Shown: positions 60,461 through 64,000 of the stretch, piece by piece
Layout of the letters: every line of letters starts with the position of its first letter
Position numbering within the stretch: the first letter of the stretch is position 1
Assembly (NCBI GenBank): GCA_028023455.1
Contig: JAQFVV010012418.1
Span: 6,011,244 to 6,075,243, forward strand
Direction of reading: 5' to 3'
Length of the DNA stretch: 64,000 nucleotides
Source: Epiperipatus broadwayi
Taxonomy: Eukaryota > Onychophora > Udeonychophora > Euonychophora > Peripatidae
The notes under the pieces: model-generated
What the model saw: only the letters and a program-made list of their open reading frames with translations
Database searches by the model: none
What the model was told of the DNA's origin: nothing
Translations under genes and position numbers: made by a program

Positions 60461-61279
60461 AGACATAACAGTCTGGATATCGCAAGCTTCATAAACAATT
60501 AATAAAATCATCGTCTCAAAATTTAATTACCGATTACATTGTCACAGAAAACCATTAACACAGTACGAGACTGAAATTGGCACTAATTGTATTTCCTCTT
60601 GTGACAAATGATTTCTTACCAGTTCACAAATGAATGCAGATACTGTCAAGTAGCGATAATGATTAAAATATGTATGAATAAATGTAAAATAAATTACACA
60701 TAAAAACATATTGTTTTGAATAAAATTAAAGTTAATAAAAAAAGTAAAAAAAGTTTGTCTTGTATCAATTTTTTTCAAATATCTGAAATTTTTTATTAGT
60801 CATACTTATTTCCTTTTTTTTTTTTTATGCGAATTTTAAAGTAATTTTACCTTGTTGCTTTGGTTTTATGTGATTTCTGAAAATTAAAGAATGTATCCCA
60901 CATTTTTCAATGTAAGTTAAATCTATTTTTGTGCAATTTTTTTAATGTGGGTTTTCTGTGGAACCTATCTACCCATAAAAAGATATCCAGGTGTATAATA
61001 TTATCTAATTTATTGCTGTTTTAAATATTTATTAAAATAAAAATATATATTTTTATAATTTTTTCCATTACAAAAAATATATATATATTAGTTGGTAGTA
61101 ATGATAAATTAAAATAATAATACATTTTTTTATTTATCCACAAATAATATTTGCATTTCTTTTTTTTTTTCTTGATGGTTCTTTTTCTTCTGTCTTAACA
61201 AAAATTAATTTATCAACAATTTAAAAAAGTTAAAACCAAAAAATATCACAAACAGCTTAAACAATGCTTTTTAGGAACA

Positions 61280-61470
61280 ATTTTTATCAATGTTGCTGTT
61301 ATCTATTGTAAGCTTCAATAATCAATAGATATTAGATGGTAGTGCTTATTAAATCTATATCCGGTGCTATTCTATCCATATCTGTAAACTATATTCAGAT
61401 TTATGTTCTTTATCAGTGAGAAGCATAAATCTAAAGTACCTGGATCTTTTCAGTTTTCTTCATATCTTAA
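61280..61470 (-). repeat. Degenerate hammerhead-family repeat unit
   Basis: On minus it aligns with 51905-52030: CACTGATAAAGAACATAAAT (core CTGATAA), ATAGTTTACAGATAT, GCACTACC-type and TCTATTGATTATTGAAGCTT blocks. The core is mutated and GAAA is gone. Confidence 0.6.
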
Positions 61471-63914
61471 CAAAATGTTATTTGTAGGTTTCACAACCAT
61501 TTCTTTATTTTGGTTTTTATATAAATCATTACTCTGAATAGTCATACTAAATCTAGAATTTATTAAAAAAAATAGATTCAAAAATTTACTTTCCAATAAA
61601 ATAAAAAAATCTTTCTTCAATAGAAAATTTATGATTTTTAGCTGTTATAAATTTCAATTGAAGTTTTAAAGTTGAATAATTTTCTATTGATAAATACTAA
61701 AAAATAAAAATATTACTGAAAATAATGAAATAGAATCTTTTTTTTTTTTGGATTTTTTTTTTTTTGTCTTAACAAAATCTCCATTCAGTGAATTCTAATG
61801 TATAGAAATATTTTGAATAACTTGGTTTCTTTAAATCTAGATGATCTGATTATAGTACTTCTTGTTTGGGCATATTATACCACTCTTTATTATTATTTTT
61901 TTAAGAACATTAGTATTCTTTGTTGTCAAAAATGATAGAGCAGTGAGCTAGTCACATGGTTCTGAAAGTACAAATAATTACAATGGCCTTATAAAGATGA
62001 AAGGCTTGTGAAATACAATAAGGTATTTAACAAATGTTAAACTTGTCTACATTTCACTAGCTACATTTGGAGTTTCTTGATTGAATTGTGTTATGTAGGT
62101 GATTATTAAGATAACCGTACAAAAAGATGTCTCAGAAGAAGATTCATCTTCCAACAAATATATATCTAAAATTCCTTGATGAATTAGATGAAATATCATT
62201 TGAGTTTCAGCAGTTAACTACTCTGCAATTGTATTGTTAGGAAAACTTTAATAATTAGAAATGGTTTATTGAATTAAGAGCTTTGTGGTCCCCGATTACT
62301 GAATTTATAAAAAAAATTATGAGTTTTCAAATATTTTAGGACTAGTCTACAAGACTATTGGATTAGCTTCTCTCCGTCTATGATTTTCTTTATAAGCAAT
62401 ATCATAAATTCCTAAGGGATTCAAAATGATAATTATTAATATGCAGAGTAAACTCAGTTCTATTTCAAATTGTGAACTGAGTGAATTTTATATTACAAAT
62501 CCTTTAGGTCAATAAGAATAATAAAACTAATCACTGATCGTCACTTGCTTCATATATGGACAGACTTTAGACAAATCATGATACAAATGGACAATTCTAT
62601 TTTTCCTGATTAAAATATATGGAAGAGAGTAAAGTTCAAAATTAAATTTCATTTTAAATAATTCACTTAAAGATTAAAAATACATTTTTTCTTTCTACTT
62701 TTTTCTGATATTATGATTCATTTTTGATTGTTTCTTAAGTTTTTTGAAATTTTTTCATTCTATTGTTATTTAATATTACATTTTTGCTGCCTTCTAATAT
62801 CTTGATAACGCTTTTAAGTAAAGATTTGTTTTTTGTGTAATAATTAGATTTAAAATTGATTACTCATAGATTTTTCATTAACACCATCTGTTTCTTCTGG
62901 AAATAGAAGACAAGACTTTTAAATCACTTATAGATCATAAAACAATCAGTATTTTCCAGCTGCTACTAGATGACTGCACAATATATAGTAAAAAGAGTTA
63001 TGAATTTGGTGTAATTTTGACTATGAAGAGAGTATAATGTCTGGTAACCATTAAAATTTCTATTTAAATTTACCTGCCTTTAATTTAAAACTAGCATTAT
63101 TGTGTATTATTTAAGTATATTCAAACTATTTATTGATATTGTGGCCCCAAGTGCTTTTTCTGTTGTTGATCGGAGAGTAGATATGACTGTTGTTAGACTG
63201 AGATAAACATTCTTTGAAAAATTGCTTCCTGGAAATCAGAACATTTAATTCCTGACTATGGAAAGTTTAAAAAAAAATCTTTTTCACAAAATAAATATCA
63301 TTAAATGATATGACAAAAAAAAAAAGAATTATTTAATCTTTACATAATATTACCTATAATTTTAAAGTTATATTTACTCTTTTTTTTTTTTGCTATTATT
63401 TAATGCAGCCAATATTATATATACTTTAACCTATTATTTTTTTGTCATAACAAAATCATACTTTTCCCTAGGATCACCCTAATTTTGTATCTTTTCCAGA
63501 GGAATTCTGCGAATAACCTATTTCATTTTCTCAATGATTATTATTGCAATGCAGGGATAGCTCACTATTTTCTCCTCTATTCTATATATCCCCCATTAAG
63601 AAAATAGACCAATTACCAGTTAATCAGTAGTTTATGTCATTAGTTTCACAATATAATTGTTAATATGGTGCAATGGCTTGGATCTATGTAAAAAAAACCT
63701 ATGTTCTCCATAATGATTAGCTAAAATTAAGTTTTGATCTAAATCAAATCTATTTTTGCCCCTGAAGATATTCAGTTTTAAGAATGAGTTATGTTTTTCT
63801 CTGCTAATTAAAGAAGTTACTGAATAGTATATTATTGTAGGAAGAAGCCAAATATCTATAAATATAATGGGAAATGATTCCATAGTATTTATTTGACATA
63901 CTATATATACTAAT

Positions 63915-64000
63915 CATATCATCATCAACCATTATCAATCCGCTGCAGGATGAAGATCTCTCCAAGTTCAAACCATCTTCTCCCATCTTTAGCTTCTCTT
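63915..64000 (-). pseudogene. RTE retrotransposon 3' end (enters from the right edge)
   Basis: On minus one frame reads RWEKMV, a stop, then TWRDLHPAAD and a stop, the typical C-terminus (RW..LV.TSRDLHPAAD) of many RTE-type polymerases. It is followed by a GATGATGATATGAT tail such as these elements often carry. The rest would be right of 64000. Confidence 0.7.

Larger units (their letters stand above)
59481..60993. mobile_element. Tc/mariner-type (pogo/Tigger-like) element, 1.5 kb
   Basis: The ends CACCTGGGTCTCTTTTTGTG and (reversed) CACCTGGATATCTTTTTATG match at 17 of 20 bases, and TA stands immediately outside both (59479-59480 and 60994-60995), the Tc/mariner signature. The subterminal ATGCGG/TGTGG-type repeats recall Tigger-like elements. 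An 85-codon plus frame (59529-59786) could be remnant coding sequence but is not recognised. The middle is filled by other repeats (59940-60460), so the element is nested and dead. Confidence 0.75.
58567..64000 (-). other. VPS50 upstream intron sequence (incomplete)
   Basis: No VPS50 exon was found here. 58567-59480 shows only A/T-rich sequence. 59481-60993 is a Tc/mariner-type element with other repeats inside it. 61280-61470 is a degenerate hammerhead-family unit. 61470-63900 shows nothing recognisable beyond homopolymer runs. The right edge enters an RTE 3' end on the minus strand. Confidence 0.7.

Noticed and set aside
58567-64000. VPS50 exon encoding the FDxxKYELE segment
   Set aside because: Searched by eye on minus for the coding pattern with flanking AG/GT; no convincing match, so assumed outside the window.

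Overview
This is a very A+T-rich (about three quarters or more by eye), intron-rich animal sequence. One host gene is recognisable: VPS50 (syndetin/CCDC132) on the minus strand. Twelve internal coding exons, 1,407 nt or 469 codons in one unbroken reading frame, spread over 55 kb (58566 down to 3309). All internal splice sites are GT-AG, and every intron phase joins correctly to the next exon. The first coding exons lie beyond the right edge and the C-terminal exons beyond the left edge. The protein is clearly metazoan. The A+T content, long introns and repeat set (RTE/BovB-like, hAT, piggyBac-like and Tc/mariner elements, hammerhead-bearing repeats, AC/AT microsatellites) point to an invertebrate such as a chelicerate or a mollusc, but the species cannot be fixed from this window.

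Layout, left to right: 1-3308 is the intron after the last visible exon. 3309-3670 holds the last two exons with a 79-nt intron between them. 3671-10748 is an intron with an RTE retrotransposon relic split by a solo LTR. 10749-18137 holds four exons, two of them separated by an 85-nt intron. 18138-32236 is a 14-kb intron packed with repeats: a hAT MITE, a foldback with hammerhead-like cores, a 338-bp satellite array with an internal inversion, a 2.26-kb hAT transposon with perfect 8-bp target duplications, and a foldback carrying two divergent hammerhead-type motifs. 32237-39756 holds four exons, including one of 36 nt. 39757-50969 is an 11-kb intron with a BovB-like relic, an unclassified GC-richer block and a probable minus-strand solo LTR. 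50970-51094 is one exon. 51095-58494 is an intron with a second hammerhead-family foldback, a BovB-like relic and a piggyBac-like relic. 58495-58566 is the first visible exon. 58567-64000 is an upstream intron with a Tc/mariner-type element and the 3' end of another RTE.

VPS50 is the subunit that distinguishes the EARP tethering complex (VPS51/52/53/50) from GARP, and acts in endosomal recycling and dense-core vesicle sorting. Everything else recognisable is mobile or repetitive DNA in its introns. The most interesting non-genic signal is a dispersed, often head-to-head repeat family with a type I hammerhead ribozyme architecture. In the best copy stem I is complete at six pairs and the cleavage triplet is present, but one core base is changed, so activity cannot be assumed.
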